This document shows, in pieces, positions 13,412 to 21,323 of a DNA stretch of 21,323 bases. Location: positions 1-21,323 of the forward strand of contig JAUXAK010000002.1 in assembly GCA_030619955.1 (NCBI GenBank). The letters are read 5' to 3'. The position numbers and the translations under genes are program-made. Source of the stretch: an archaeon. GTDB lineage: Archaea; Nanobdellota; Nanobdellia; Pacearchaeales; UBA284. Numbering within the stretch: position 1 is the stretch's first letter; each line of letters begins with the position of its first letter. Below the pieces are notes generated by a model, which searched no databases, had not been told where the DNA came from, and worked only from the letters and a program-made list of their open reading frames with translations.

Positions 13412-14389
13412 CTACTTAACTAAAATCCTGATTTTTAAGCCTTGTTTATTTATCTGTTTATGCTTCTCTATTAATTCAGCATATTCTTTATCTGTGTCTA
13501 ATAAGGAATAAACTTTTCCATTTTCTAAGAAACAAGGATTTACATATCTAAATTTCTTTTTAATATCTAATTCAAATCCAGGATTTTTTCTATCTTTTAT
13601 TGCTTTGAATCCATTATACAATAAATCTAGTGTATCAGTTATTTTTTTTATATTAGATGAAACCAGTTTATTAACAACATAATTATCATCTTTAAAAAAA
13701 TCATTTTTAGTTATAATTTTGTTTTCCATTGCAATTTTTATTACATTTGAAAATAATTTATATCTTACTAACGCCTGGGTTCCACCCCAATGTTCTGTTT
13801 GGCATTTCATGAAATTTTCCCCAAATAGTTTTGCAGCCCTATGTGAATTAAAAATTACTTTATTATTGTATGTAGTTATGGATTCAACTATGAGGGAAAT
13901 AACCTTCTTATCAAATAATTCATCTCTTAAACAATAATCAACTCTATCTACACAAAGAAGGGGTATCTCTTGTTCTAATAATGAAAAATTTTCTATATTT
14001 GAAATTTTATTAATATTATAATTGTATTTTTCAACTACTTCTTTGACTTTAGAATTAGCAATAAATCTGTTATGGATTTTATCTTGATGATCTTCATCTC
14101 TTTCAGAGTTAAATACCCAATCTACAACATGAGAAAAAGCTGTATGAGAAATATCATGCGATAAACCAGCTATCTGTTCTTCTATAGAGGCATTTAATTT
14201 TCTTAATAATATAAAAACTCCTAAAGAATGTTCATATCTAGAATAACCTTTAAGATGATAAAATTGTGAAGGAATCCCGTATTGGGCTATATTTTTTAAT
14301 CTCTGCAATTCTTTAGTTAAAATTAAATCTAAGAATAGAGGTTCAGATATTTTTTCTTTACCATATATCCTATCTTCTAATACTATCAT
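13412..14389 (-). CDS. HD-domain phosphohydrolase (COG1078/SAMHD1-dGTPase-like)
   Basis: A 325-aa HD-superfamily protein. The metal ligands are visible: H54 in RYEHSLG, H78-D79 in GLSHDISHTAFSH, and D148 in CVDRVDY. The HDISHTAFSHVVD stretch and the DHQDKIH segment are typical of the group with dNTP triphosphohydrolases and SAMHD1. The substrate may be a dNTP or another nucleotide, but the sequence does not decide this. Members are often 350-450 aa, so this one is on the short side, with a compact C-terminal part. A TATA box (TTATAAAAC, near 14409-14418) lies about 24 nt before the ATG. Confidence 0.85.
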   Translation of the reverse strand: MIVLEDRIYGKEKISEPLFLDLILTKELQRLKNIAQYGIPSQFYHLKGYSRYEHSLGVFILLRKLNASIEEQIAGLSHDISHTAFSHVVDWVFNSERDEDHQDKIHNRFIANSKVKEVVEKYNYNINKISNIENFSLLEQEIPLLCVDRVDYCLRDELFDKKVISLIVESITTYNNKVIFNSHRAAKLFGENFMKCQTEHWGGTQALVRYKLFSNVIKIAMENKIITKNDFFKDDNYVVNKLVSSNIKKITDTLDLLYNGFKAIKDRKNPGFELDIKKKFRYVNPCFLENGKVYSLLDTDKEYAELIEKHKQINKQGLKIRILVK

Positions 14390-14456
14390 AAAAAGAAAAA
14401 GAGGTAATGTTTTATAAGATTTCTTAAAGTTTATTATATATTATAAATTAGAACTT

Positions 14457-15866
14457 TTATTTTTCAGCTTCTCCAAGAACAGCTAGCTCATTTGAATAAA
14501 CAACATGCTTTTTTTCTTTTGCATCTATATAGCTAACAACTGCTTTAGGAATCTTAATAGTGCCTACTGGTATAACCTTTGAATAAATTATGTATGAAAT
14601 AACTCTGCTTTCATCAGGAGAAAGTGTGCCAAATTTCCATACAATCTTGTTTTTCTCAATTTTATCTGGCTTCATAGCACCAAAACGCTCATAAAGTTTT
14701 GTAATAATAGGAAGTTTTTCAGTGCATACAACTTCTTTAGCTTCTTCACCTATATTCTTAATAAAAAGCACTATCTTTAATGCAAATTCCCCTCCTTTTG
14801 TCCTTATTTTGATTGCTTTTTTCTTAACAATCATATGAGGTCTTCTTTTTAAATAAATAATAACTGCCGCTATAATAGCTAGAATAAGAATCGCTACTTG
14901 GATTGTGTAATCTGTTTTTATTTCTATTGTAAAAGATTCACCAGGTTCAATTTCACGTTGCCAGCCAATTGATACTTTATTAAAAGAAGGCTTTTCATAA
15001 GTTGGTTGAATATTAAATGAACTAAAAGAATATTCAAATTTGTTTTTTGCAGTCTCAATTGTAACTAATTTTGGCGAGTTTCCTTCATTCTTTTTTGTAA
15101 TAATCTCTGTAAAACTAAGAATGCCTATGCGTGTTGTTTCAGTTGTTATAATATTTATAAACTCTTCAACCAAAATTTTTTTTTCAGTTATATGTTCATA
15201 AACCTTGCCATCATAATCATTAATGAAAAATGTTAACTTGAGGATATTTTCTCCTGCTCTTGCTGTTTTTAACTTGTCTTGATCTAATTCTAACTCAATT
15301 TTATGAGATGATCTTGCATTAAGGGTTATGTCCTGTTCTGCTTTAGAAAAATCTGAATCAAGAATAAACTTTACTGTTCCGAGATTAATGTTTTTATTTG
15401 TAATATTAAATTTAAGTACAGAGTCAGCTCTTGTGATACTAGAAGGCATTTTTACAGAAATAATATTTTCCAAAGGAAGGATCTCCATAAATATGCTGTC
15501 TGTAATTGCTCCGCTTTTTTCACCTTTAATAAAATATTCAAAAGAATATAAGCCTTGTTTTTTAAGAAGTCCAAAAGGCAGTGCAGTTAATGAAATAGTT
15601 TTCTCTTGTCCTGCAGGAATTAAAAAAGAAGTTATAGGAACTACTTTTAAATATGGCCTAAGAATAGAGTAAACCTTGAAAGAATCATCCTGAACATTAT
15701 TATTTTTTATTGTTAAATCATATTTTACCGGAATGCTAAGTTCAAGAGCAACAACATCATTAATCGCTTGTTTGCTGAATTCAAAAGTTTGAGAATAAGC
15801 TAGAGGTAATGTGATAATCACTATCAAAAACATCAACATCAATATTAAGAAAATTGTTTTTTTCAT
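14457..15866 (-). CDS. Secreted Ig-like protein with internal membrane anchor and C-terminal DUF11-like domain
   Basis: A 469-aa protein. Residues 1-25 are a signal peptide (hydrophobic core then AYSQ). Residues 26-315 are beta-rich, Ig-like or NEW3/S-layer-adhesion-like repeats with patterns such as VPVKYDLTIKNN-type edges and IPAGQEKTISL. A single membrane helix spans 321-338 (followed by LKRRP), then a beta-rich domain of about 120 residues with DUF11-like features (IKNIGEEAKEVVCTEKLP ... FGTLSPDESRVISY). By the positive-inside rule that last domain should be cytoplasmic, which is unusual for a DUF11-like fold. Role unknown; cell-surface scaffold or adhesion is inference. A TATA box (AAATATTTAAAG) lies about 27 nt before the ATG. 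Confidence 0.75.
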   Translation of the reverse strand: MKKTIFLILMLMFLIVIITLPLAYSQTFEFSKQAINDVVALELSIPVKYDLTIKNNNVQDDSFKVYSILRPYLKVVPITSFLIPAGQEKTISLTALPFGLLKKQGLYSFEYFIKGEKSGAITDSIFMEILPLENIISVKMPSSITRADSVLKFNITNKNINLGTVKFILDSDFSKAEQDITLNARSSHKIELELDQDKLKTARAGENILKLTFFINDYDGKVYEHITEKKILVEEFINIITTETTRIGILSFTEIITKKNEGNSPKLVTIETAKNKFEYSFSSFNIQPTYEKPSFNKVSIGWQREIEPGESFTIEIKTDYTIQVAILILAIIAAVIIYLKRRPHMIVKKKAIKIRTKGGEFALKIVLFIKNIGEEAKEVVCTEKLPIITKLYERFGAMKPDKIEKNKIVWKFGTLSPDESRVISYIIYSKVIPVGTIKIPKAVVSYIDAKEKKHVVYSNELAVLGEAEK

Positions 15867-15967
15867 GTTCTTGTTATGTTAGTCTTCTTTAAATATTTTT
15901 TTATTATAAAAGCTCTATAAGAGAGTGTATAAGACATTATAAAAAATCAAAAATTTATTCCACATCT

Positions 15968-18037
15968 CTACATCTCTACCCTACTGACATGCCCTTGTTT
16001 CTGGAATCTTATTATATGCTCAACAAAAGATTCTATTTTTGTTTCATGACTCACAAGAATTAGCTGTTCTGCCTTAAGCTCTTGAAGCACGTCCCTCATT
16101 TTATCTAGCTGCTCAGAAGAGAAGCCATCAGTTGGCTCATCTAAAATGAGAAGGTTTCTTGTTGCAAGTTTGCTCAGCATTGAATTAATTACTTGATTTA
16201 AAGCAAGCCGGTATGCAAGTGCAAGAGCTGTTCTTTCTCCACCACTTAAATAATTATAATTTATTTCATAACCCTCTTGCTCAATAGATGGTGTAAAATC
16301 AAAATCAGTTCTTGTTTTTAGGTTTTCATCTTCAACAAGCATTTCAAACCATTTCTGAAAAAGCAGATTAAATTCTGCATTTAAGTTAGCCATAACCTGT
16401 TTTTCTATTGTATCAGCAATAAATAAAAAATCCTTGTTAAGCCAGTTTTGCAGTTTTTTTAGCTCTTCAAGAGCGCTTTTTACTTTTAATTTTTTGTTAA
16501 TTTCTATTTTTAATTCGCTCATTTCTTTTAAAATATTTTCTTTGCCTTTTTCAATCCCCTTATAATCCAGAGCAAGTACATGCTCTTTCTCTTGTTCTGT
16601 CTCAAGCTGTTCCCTAGTTTTTTTATGCTTTAGTTCAAGCTCTTTTGTTTCTTTTAGTGTTTTTTCATATTCATTTTTTTTATCTGCTAAGGTTTTAATC
16701 TCTTCATCAATCTGCTTTGATGTTTTAATTAATTTTAATTTTTGTTTTTGTTTTTCATTAAAATTCTGAAATTTTATTTTTGCTATCTCTACAATTTTTT
16801 CTTCTTCATTAAGGTCCTGAACTTGTTTTTCAACTGTTTCAAGTTTGTCACTTAACTCCTGAAGTGATTTGTTTTTTTCATTAAACTGTTTATTTAACTT
16901 TACTAGTTCTTGATTGATTTCAGAAGTTATTTTTTTTCTGTGTTCGCTTGTAACTTCTTGTTTACAAACAGGACATGTTTTTAAATCAGATATATTATGA
17001 ATGTCTTTTTCAAGAATCTGCTTCCTTGTAGTAAAAGAACTTAATTCTTTTTCAATTAACTTCTCTTTTGCTCTTAAATTTTTCAATAACTGCTCTTGTT
17101 CTGTTATTGATTTTTTTATTTTTTCCTTTTCTTTGTCTTGGTATTTTAATTTTGATAATTCATTTTTTAGGCTGGTGATTAACTTCTCTAACTCCTTGAT
17201 TTCATTATTTATTTCATTAAGCTGTTTTATTTTTTCACCATGTTTTGTTTCTGTTTTAGCAAGATTCTCTCTTACTAGTTTAAATTTTTCAATTTCATTT
17301 TCCTGTTTTAAAATTAAATCCTTGATTTGCTTGACTCTTTTTTTTGCATTAGCAAGTTTTGGCTTGAGTTCATTAATTTTTTTCTCATTTTCTTTTGATT
17401 CTTTTTCTTTTTTTGAAAGCTGCTCTTGTTTGAAGGGCAAATCGACAAGTTGGCCTTCTTTTTCTTTTTTCTTTTCTTTAAGCTGATTGAGGAATATTTC
17501 ACAGGAATCTTTAATTCTCTTATATTTGTCAACATCAAAAACTTTTCGTAATGTATCAAGCCTTGTTTCTGGTTTTTCAAGCAGGATTCTTTTCATTTCT
17601 TCTTGAGGTGTATAAACAGTAAACCTGTAAATTAGATTGCGTTTTGTTAAAAGCCCTGAAGGATAGTTTAATGTGTTAAGGATAAATTGTTTAAGTTCAG
17701 TTGCAGCAAGTTCTTTTGTTGTTCCATCAATATTTATTGTGGCATTTCCTTGAACAACAGATTTTTTTTCTCTTTTTAGCTCTCTTTTTATTTTAATCAC
17801 TTTGTTATTTATTTCAAGTTCAAGCTCTACAAAACCTTCTTTTTTATTGCTTCTTAACAAACTTGCCCCGTCAAGCAATCCTCTTTGTAATCCAAATAAA
17901 GCAAATTCAGTTGCAAGCAGCACAGTGCTTTTTCCAGAGCCTATATCGCCGCTTAGCAACACAGAGCCCTTTGGAAGCTCTATTTTTGATTCAAGATAAC
18001 TTCTTATGTTATGTAATTTTACTGACTTAATTAACAT
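15968..18037 (-). CDS. rad50: DNA double-strand break repair ATPase Rad50
   Basis: This SMC-like ATPase partners Mre11 in sensing and processing DNA ends. Walker A is GDIGSGKST (30-38). Two heptad-rich arms of about 170-190 residues flank the zinc hook C355-P-V-C358. The signature is LSGGERTALALA (S598-E601), Walker B LLILDEP (629-635), and the H-loop is in LVSHE (H664). At 689 aa it is shorter than typical archaeal Rad50 (about 850-900 aa), with the loss in the coiled coils. Its start lies 37 nt after the mre11 stop, in the expected mre11-rad50 order. No clear Shine-Dalgarno is seen. Confidence 0.96.
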   Translation of the reverse strand: MLIKSVKLHNIRSYLESKIELPKGSVLLSGDIGSGKSTVLLATEFALFGLQRGLLDGASLLRSNKKEGFVELELEINNKVIKIKRELKREKKSVVQGNATINIDGTTKELAATELKQFILNTLNYPSGLLTKRNLIYRFTVYTPQEEMKRILLEKPETRLDTLRKVFDVDKYKRIKDSCEIFLNQLKEKKKEKEGQLVDLPFKQEQLSKKEKESKENEKKINELKPKLANAKKRVKQIKDLILKQENEIEKFKLVRENLAKTETKHGEKIKQLNEINNEIKELEKLITSLKNELSKLKYQDKEKEKIKKSITEQEQLLKNLRAKEKLIEKELSSFTTRKQILEKDIHNISDLKTCPVCKQEVTSEHRKKITSEINQELVKLNKQFNEKNKSLQELSDKLETVEKQVQDLNEEEKIVEIAKIKFQNFNEKQKQKLKLIKTSKQIDEEIKTLADKKNEYEKTLKETKELELKHKKTREQLETEQEKEHVLALDYKGIEKGKENILKEMSELKIEINKKLKVKSALEELKKLQNWLNKDFLFIADTIEKQVMANLNAEFNLLFQKWFEMLVEDENLKTRTDFDFTPSIEQEGYEINYNYLSGGERTALALAYRLALNQVINSMLSKLATRNLLILDEPTDGFSSEQLDKMRDVLQELKAEQLILVSHETKIESFVEHIIRFQKQGHVSRVEM

Positions 18038-18074
18038 TTTTTACTTTTAGTTTTACTTTTTTTTATTTTATCTT

Positions 18075-19322
18075 TTACCATTTTTCTTCAAGTTTAAGGC
18101 TTTTGACAATTTTAGAAGTGATTCGTTCAGCAAAAGTTGCATTTGTTTCACCTTCTTGTTTTTCTTTATCAAAGAGTCTAAGAAGCAATTTCATTTTAGT
18201 TTCATCTTTATTTTTTATTTTCTTTTCTTTTTTCATATCACAAAGAATTTTTTCCTCAATTTGTTCTATTGACAGATTAGATATATCTGACAGGTGAATG
18301 CTGAGTTCTTTTGTTGTTAATTTTGAAGTGTTTTGTAGAAAACAATAACAACCTTGTTTTAATGCAAACTCAGTGATTGCCTTAAAATTTACATCAGAAA
18401 GTTTCCCGCTTTTCAAAGTGCCTTCTGTTCTTAATGTTATTATCTTATCCTTTAGATTTTTTTTTTCAAGTTCTTTTAATATCTTTTCTTTTAAACTTTC
18501 AGGAGTTTCATTGTCTGCATTTATGTTTAAATTAACTATTTCCTGCAGCTTAATTTGAATTTCTTTTACTTTGAAATCTTTCTTGTCATTTTCATTGTCA
18601 TTTTCATATTCAACCAAATAAAAATTTCCTGTATTGCTTTCAAGTTCAGAAAATGATGTTGGAAAAAGCGAGCCAGGATAAGCAATAACTTTGCTTGAAT
18701 GCCTTGGATGCATAATCTGTTTTGTTATATGTAAATGACCTAGAGCATAATAATCAAAATTATCTGGAAGTTCCTCAAGAGCTATTGAAGACAAATTCAA
18801 GCTTTTAAGTTCAGCTGGTAAAAGCTCTTTTAGTGTTGTATGAAGCAACAGGATTTTTATCTTGTTATCTTTATCTTTTTTTGCATTAATTTGATTTTTT
18901 ATGTTTTTGATGTTTTTAATTTCATTAATTTCAAGTCCTCTTGTTTTTCCGTCAATTCCTGCTATAAACATATTGTCTGTTTCTATGGGCTTGCCAGTAT
19001 TAATATCAACATTTTTGCAAAGACCTGCTTTTTCAAGAACACTAAGAATTGATTTACCACTTGGTGAGAAATCATGACTTCCTGCAACAAAAAAACATTC
19101 AATGCTTTTTTCTTTAAGTTGCCTTAGCTTGTTTGTAGTTCCTTTTAGTATATCAATTGAAGGAATTGCAGTATCAAAAAGATCTCCGGCTATTAACACA
19201 AAATCTACATTCTGCTCAATGCATGTATCTATTGCTTTTTCAAAAGCAAGTAAATTAAGTTTCTGCAGTTCTGGCTGTCTCCATGCTCCGAGATGACAAT
19301 CAGCAATATGTGCAAACTTCAT
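18075..19322 (-). CDS. mre11: DNA double-strand break repair nuclease Mre11
   Basis: A 415-aa metallophosphoesterase acting with Rad50 as exo/endonuclease on DNA ends. Metal-site motifs: D8 and H10 (ADCHLG), D47 (GDLFD), H161 (LLLHTT), H196 and H198 (GHLH). The third motif, usually GNHD, is G81-S-H-D84 here, so the bridging Asn is replaced by Ser. I recall other archaeal homologues with SHD, so activity is not excluded. The C-terminal part holds the capping and Rad50-binding regions, the end being helical and basic. It sits between a 62-aa gene (34 nt upstream) and rad50. Confidence 0.93.
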   Translation of the reverse strand: MKFAHIADCHLGAWRQPELQKLNLLAFEKAIDTCIEQNVDFVLIAGDLFDTAIPSIDILKGTTNKLRQLKEKSIECFFVAGSHDFSPSGKSILSVLEKAGLCKNVDINTGKPIETDNMFIAGIDGKTRGLEINEIKNIKNIKNQINAKKDKDNKIKILLLHTTLKELLPAELKSLNLSSIALEELPDNFDYYALGHLHITKQIMHPRHSSKVIAYPGSLFPTSFSELESNTGNFYLVEYENDNENDKKDFKVKEIQIKLQEIVNLNINADNETPESLKEKILKELEKKNLKDKIITLRTEGTLKSGKLSDVNFKAITEFALKQGCYCFLQNTSKLTTKELSIHLSDISNLSIEQIEEKILCDMKKEKKIKNKDETKMKLLLRLFDKEKQEGETNATFAERITSKIVKSLKLEEKW

Positions 19323-19356
19323 TTTTTCTTTATTCCCTAGCCTTTCCTTAACCTTT

Positions 19357-19545
19357 TTATTTTCTTGGAGGAGGAAGAGGCAATTTGCGTTTTAATTTTA
19401 ATTTAAATTTTTCAATCTCTTTTGCTGCTTCTTCAATTTCATAACGATTATAACCAGCATTTAAAAGTGTAGATTTGGCTTCTTCAGTCCCTTCACCTCT
19501 TTCAATAGCATTTTTTAATGCTCCAATAAGATCTTGTCTTGCCAT
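19357..19545 (-). CDS. Small helical protein (62 aa) in the RNase J-mre11-rad50 cluster
   Basis: The sequence MARQDLIGALKNAIERGEGT then STLLNAGYNRYEIEEAAKEI forms two or three helices with a central AGYNRYEIEEA turn. This is UBA-like and recurrent in archaeal hypothetical proteins, as I remember it. A basic, proline-rich tail (LPLPPPRK) follows. It starts 9 nt after the RNase J stop, so co-transcription is nearly certain. The helical part may mediate protein contacts, but function is unknown. No Shine-Dalgarno is evident. Confidence 0.72.
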   Translation of the reverse strand: MARQDLIGALKNAIERGEGTEEAKSTLLNAGYNRYEIEEAAKEIEKFKLKLKRKLPLPPPRK

Positions 19546-19554
19546 TTTATAGAT

Positions 19555-20886
19555 TTATAAATTAAGAGTCTGCCCATCCTGCAAAATATGAACATCCTTG
19601 CCTAATTTATAACCAAGCTCTGTTGCAAGTTCTGCTAAAGCAGTTAATTTTTGCATATCACCATGAGCTGGAATAATATTTTGTGGTTTTAACATTTCTA
19701 TAAAGTCACGCAAGTCTTCTCTTCCCGCATGTCCTGAAATATGAACATCAGTAAAAATCCTAACCCCATTATTTTTTAGTCTTTTTTCAAGCTGTTTTCT
19801 GTTAGCCTGGCTTATGGGGGTTGGAATGATACTAGAAGAAAAAATAACATGATCTCTTGACAAGAATTTAAAAGGCAAGACACCCCTGGTAAGCCTGTCA
19901 AGTATTGAGCCAGGTTCACCTTGGTGACCTGTACAAACAAGCATATATTTTGTTCTTGCTTTAGAAACTTTTTTTAGAACTCTCTCAACTTGGTTTCTGT
20001 AACTAAGTAATTTAATATCTTTCATAAAAGGAACTAGTTTAACTCTTGAAGCAGCTGAAACATACCTCTGTAAAGATCTTCCTAAAAACAAAATTTTTCT
20101 GTTAAGTTGCTTGCCACAATCAACAATACTTTTAAGCCTTGCAATATGACTTGAAAAAGTTGTAACTGTGATACATGCATTTTCATTTGCTGTAGTTAAG
20201 AGAACATCTTCAAGCAAACCCCTAGCAATTTTTTCACTTGGTGTCTTTCTTTCGCAACTAGCATACAAAGACTCAACAATTAAAGCAAGAACTCCTTCAC
20301 TAGCAATTTCTCTTAGCCTTTTATAATTTGGTTTTTTACCTAGAATTGGAGAATTATCAAATTTAAAATCATTGGCATAAATTATAGCTCCCTTGTCTGT
20401 ATGCAGCACAATAAGGGCAGCCTGTAAAGTAGAATGCGTTACATTAAGAAACTCAATTTTATATTCCTTCTTGCCTCTTATTATAAAAGAAGAATTTGGT
20501 GTTACTGCTCTAAGTTTATTTCTAAATTTTAAATTAATATTATCTCTAATTAGTGATTTTAGAACTTCTATTGTAAAAGGTGTTGCTGCAATTTCTGCAT
20601 TGTAATGATGAGCCATGTAAGGCAGTGCGCCAACATGATCAAGATGAGCATGACTTACAAGTATTGCCCTGACTTTATTTTGTAATGTTCTAATAACAGT
20701 ATCATCAGGTATTGCGCCTGCCTCATGAAGTTTTTTTTCTGTATAACCTACTTTTGAATCTTCCATTTCAACTATTGGTGGCAGATAAAGACCAGAATCA
20801 AAAATAAAAGCATCATCACCAATTTCAATAGCTGTCATATTCCTTCCAACTTCACTATAACCCCCAATAGCATGTAATCTTATCAT
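19555..20886 (-). CDS. rnj: Archaeal RNase J (beta-CASP 5'-3' exoribonuclease)
   Basis: This 443-aa metallo-beta-lactamase/beta-CASP nuclease degrades RNA 5' to 3'. The metal motif is HAHLDH (79-84), then THST, ANDFKFD with the bridging aspartate, the beta-CASP insert (about 190-370), motif B HISGHAGREDL and motif C PAHGD. The length fits archaeal RNase J, which lacks the bacterial C-terminal domain. The true start is taken as ATG 20886: a GTG at 20895 lies inside AAGGTGAT, which is the Shine-Dalgarno five nt before that ATG. It heads a minus-strand cluster with a 62-aa protein, mre11 and rad50. Confidence 0.93.
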   Translation of the reverse strand: MIRLHAIGGYSEVGRNMTAIEIGDDAFIFDSGLYLPPIVEMEDSKVGYTEKKLHEAGAIPDDTVIRTLQNKVRAILVSHAHLDHVGALPYMAHHYNAEIAATPFTIEVLKSLIRDNINLKFRNKLRAVTPNSSFIIRGKKEYKIEFLNVTHSTLQAALIVLHTDKGAIIYANDFKFDNSPILGKKPNYKRLREIASEGVLALIVESLYASCERKTPSEKIARGLLEDVLLTTANENACITVTTFSSHIARLKSIVDCGKQLNRKILFLGRSLQRYVSAASRVKLVPFMKDIKLLSYRNQVERVLKKVSKARTKYMLVCTGHQGEPGSILDRLTRGVLPFKFLSRDHVIFSSSIIPTPISQANRKQLEKRLKNNGVRIFTDVHISGHAGREDLRDFIEMLKPQNIIPAHGDMQKLTALAELATELGYKLGKDVHILQDGQTLNL

Positions 20887-20889
20887 TTT

Positions 20890-20897
20890 TATCACCT
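20890..20897 (-). promoter_or_regulatory. Shine-Dalgarno deciding the RNase J start
   Basis: AGGTGATA on the minus strand ends a few nt before ATG 20886 and contains the GTG that would be an alternative start. A leader is therefore expected. A TATA-like TTTTTAAAC near 20928-20936 would give a start site about 20 nt before the ATG; another, TTTATAAAT near 20903-20911, is too close. Confidence 0.6.
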
Positions 20898-20954
20898 TTT
20901 AATTTATAAAAACAAATAAAGTTTAGGAGTTTAAAAACTTGTTGATGTTTTTTA

Positions 20955-20970
20955 GAAAATTTTAAAAGCA
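20955..20970 (+). promoter_or_regulatory. tRNA-Phe promoter
   Basis: GAAAATTTTAAAAGCA is centred about 28 nt before the tRNA 5' end, giving a start a few nt upstream of the mature RNA. Confidence 0.5.
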
Positions 20971-20990
20971 AAAAACCCTCTATTCTTTAT

Positions 20991-21063
20991 GGGGCTGTAG
21001 CTCAGTTGGGAGAGCACGTGACTGAAGATCACGGAGTCGTGGGTTCGAGTCCCACCGGCCCCA
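20991..21063 (+). tRNA. tRNA-Phe (GAA)
   Basis: A complete 73-nt cloverleaf without intron: acceptor GGGGCTG/CGGCCCC, D stem GCTC/GAGC, anticodon arm CGTGA-CTGAAGA-TCACG, T arm GTGGG-TTCGAGT-CCCAC, discriminator A, CCA not encoded. Anticodon GAA with G37 makes it the substrate of m1G37 methylation and then Taw1 and Taw2, the latter two encoded at 8205-9960. The methyltransferase gene starts 22 nt downstream with no separate TATA box, so the two may be on one precursor. Confidence 0.97.
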
Positions 21064-21085
21064 TATCAAAAGAGAAAAAAATGAA

Positions 21086-21323
21086 ATGATAATAGATATT
21101 TTAATTATTCTAGTTTCTATATTGCTAATTGTTTTTCTATGGATAATTTATACAAGAGCCTTTGGAGCAGAATTTGTTCAGATTCCAAAAAAAGATCTTA
21201 AAGCTATGGTAAAAACACTTCATTTAAATAAAAATGACATTCTTTATGACCTTGGTTGCGGCACAGGCGGAATTCTTATTAAAGTTTCACTAAAAGTAAA
21301 ACAAGGCATAGGCATAGAAATTG
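21086..21323 (+). CDS. Membrane-anchored SAM methyltransferase, FAM173-like (partial)
   Basis: From ATG 21086 the frame is open to the window end (79 codons). An N-terminal membrane helix (about residues 3-22) is followed by RAFGAEFVQIPKKDLKAMVK, then motif I LYDLGCGTGG and the acidic loop GIGIEI of class I methyltransferases. A membrane anchor, then a G-A-x-F-V-type stretch, then motif I resembles the FAM173/ATPSCKMT lysine methyltransferases and their archaeal relatives. The substrate-specific part is beyond the window. An ATG at 21081 is out of frame and meets a stop at once. Confidence 0.8.
   Translation, partial: MIIDILIILVSILLIVFLWIIYTRAFGAEFVQIPKKDLKAMVKTLHLNKNDILYDLGCGTGGILIKVSLKVKQGIGIEI

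Noticed and set aside
17001..17580. Ser/Phe-rich plus-strand frame and Lys-rich minus-strand frame within rad50
   Set aside because: Composition artefacts of the Rad50 coiled-coil codons (AAA/GAA) read in other frames.
1..21323. CRISPR array, insertion-sequence ends, rRNA or integrase
   Set aside because: No regularly spaced repeats, terminal inverted repeats, transposase motifs or rRNA-like sequence were seen.

Overview
This AT-rich window is archaeal. It carries archaeal-type EF-1A, AsnRS, Mre11/Rad50, RNase J and the two wyosine enzymes Taw1 and Taw2, plus a form III RuBisCO and a tRNA with an archaeal-type intron at 37/38. Genes are short and tightly packed, several overlap tail to tail, and most have a TATA box about 25 nt before the start codon, which implies leaderless mRNAs. 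Low GC, compact genes and this gene mix suggest a DPANN lineage (Woesearchaeota/Pacearchaeota-like). That placement is inference; no rRNA is present.

Layout. 1-1244 (-): EF-1A, cut by the window edge. 1381-2756 (+): a small accessory cassette, made of a 16-bp palindromic operator, a 72-aa helix-turn-helix protein and a two-motif LAGLIDADG protein with a C-terminal winged helix. The LAGLIDADG gene is interrupted by one in-frame TAG. 2718-3992 (-): RuBisCO. 4077-5111 (+): glucosyl-3-phosphoglycerate synthase, divergent from RuBisCO. 5188-5272 (-): tRNA-Arg(TCG) with a 13-nt intron. 5320-8215 (+): three membrane proteins (an internally duplicated protein of unknown function, an amino-acid permease, an EamA transporter). 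8205-9960: divergent Taw2/Taw1. 9953-10889: three small unknown or poorly known genes. 10896-13373 (-): AsnRS, a membrane protein and an MBL-fold hydrolase. 13412-14389 (-): HD phosphohydrolase. 14457-15866 (-): secreted, membrane-anchored Ig-like protein. 15968-20886 (-): RNase J, a 62-aa protein, Mre11 and Rad50 in a row. 20991-21323 (+): tRNA-Phe(GAA) and the start of a membrane-anchored methyltransferase. No intergenic stretch exceeds 300 nt.

How the genes connect. RuBisCO makes 3-phosphoglycerate and the divergent GpgS consumes it. Taw1 and Taw2 act on G37 of tRNA-Phe, which is encoded in the same window; Trm5, needed for the first step, is not seen here. RNase J, Mre11 and Rad50 form a nucleic-acid processing cluster.

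The best candidate for something undescribed is the operator/HTH/LAGLIDADG-winged-helix cassette between tuf and rbcL. Other notable signals are symmetric TATA boxes that appear to fire in both directions, lysine-rich tails on four unrelated proteins, and the tandemly duplicated membrane protein.
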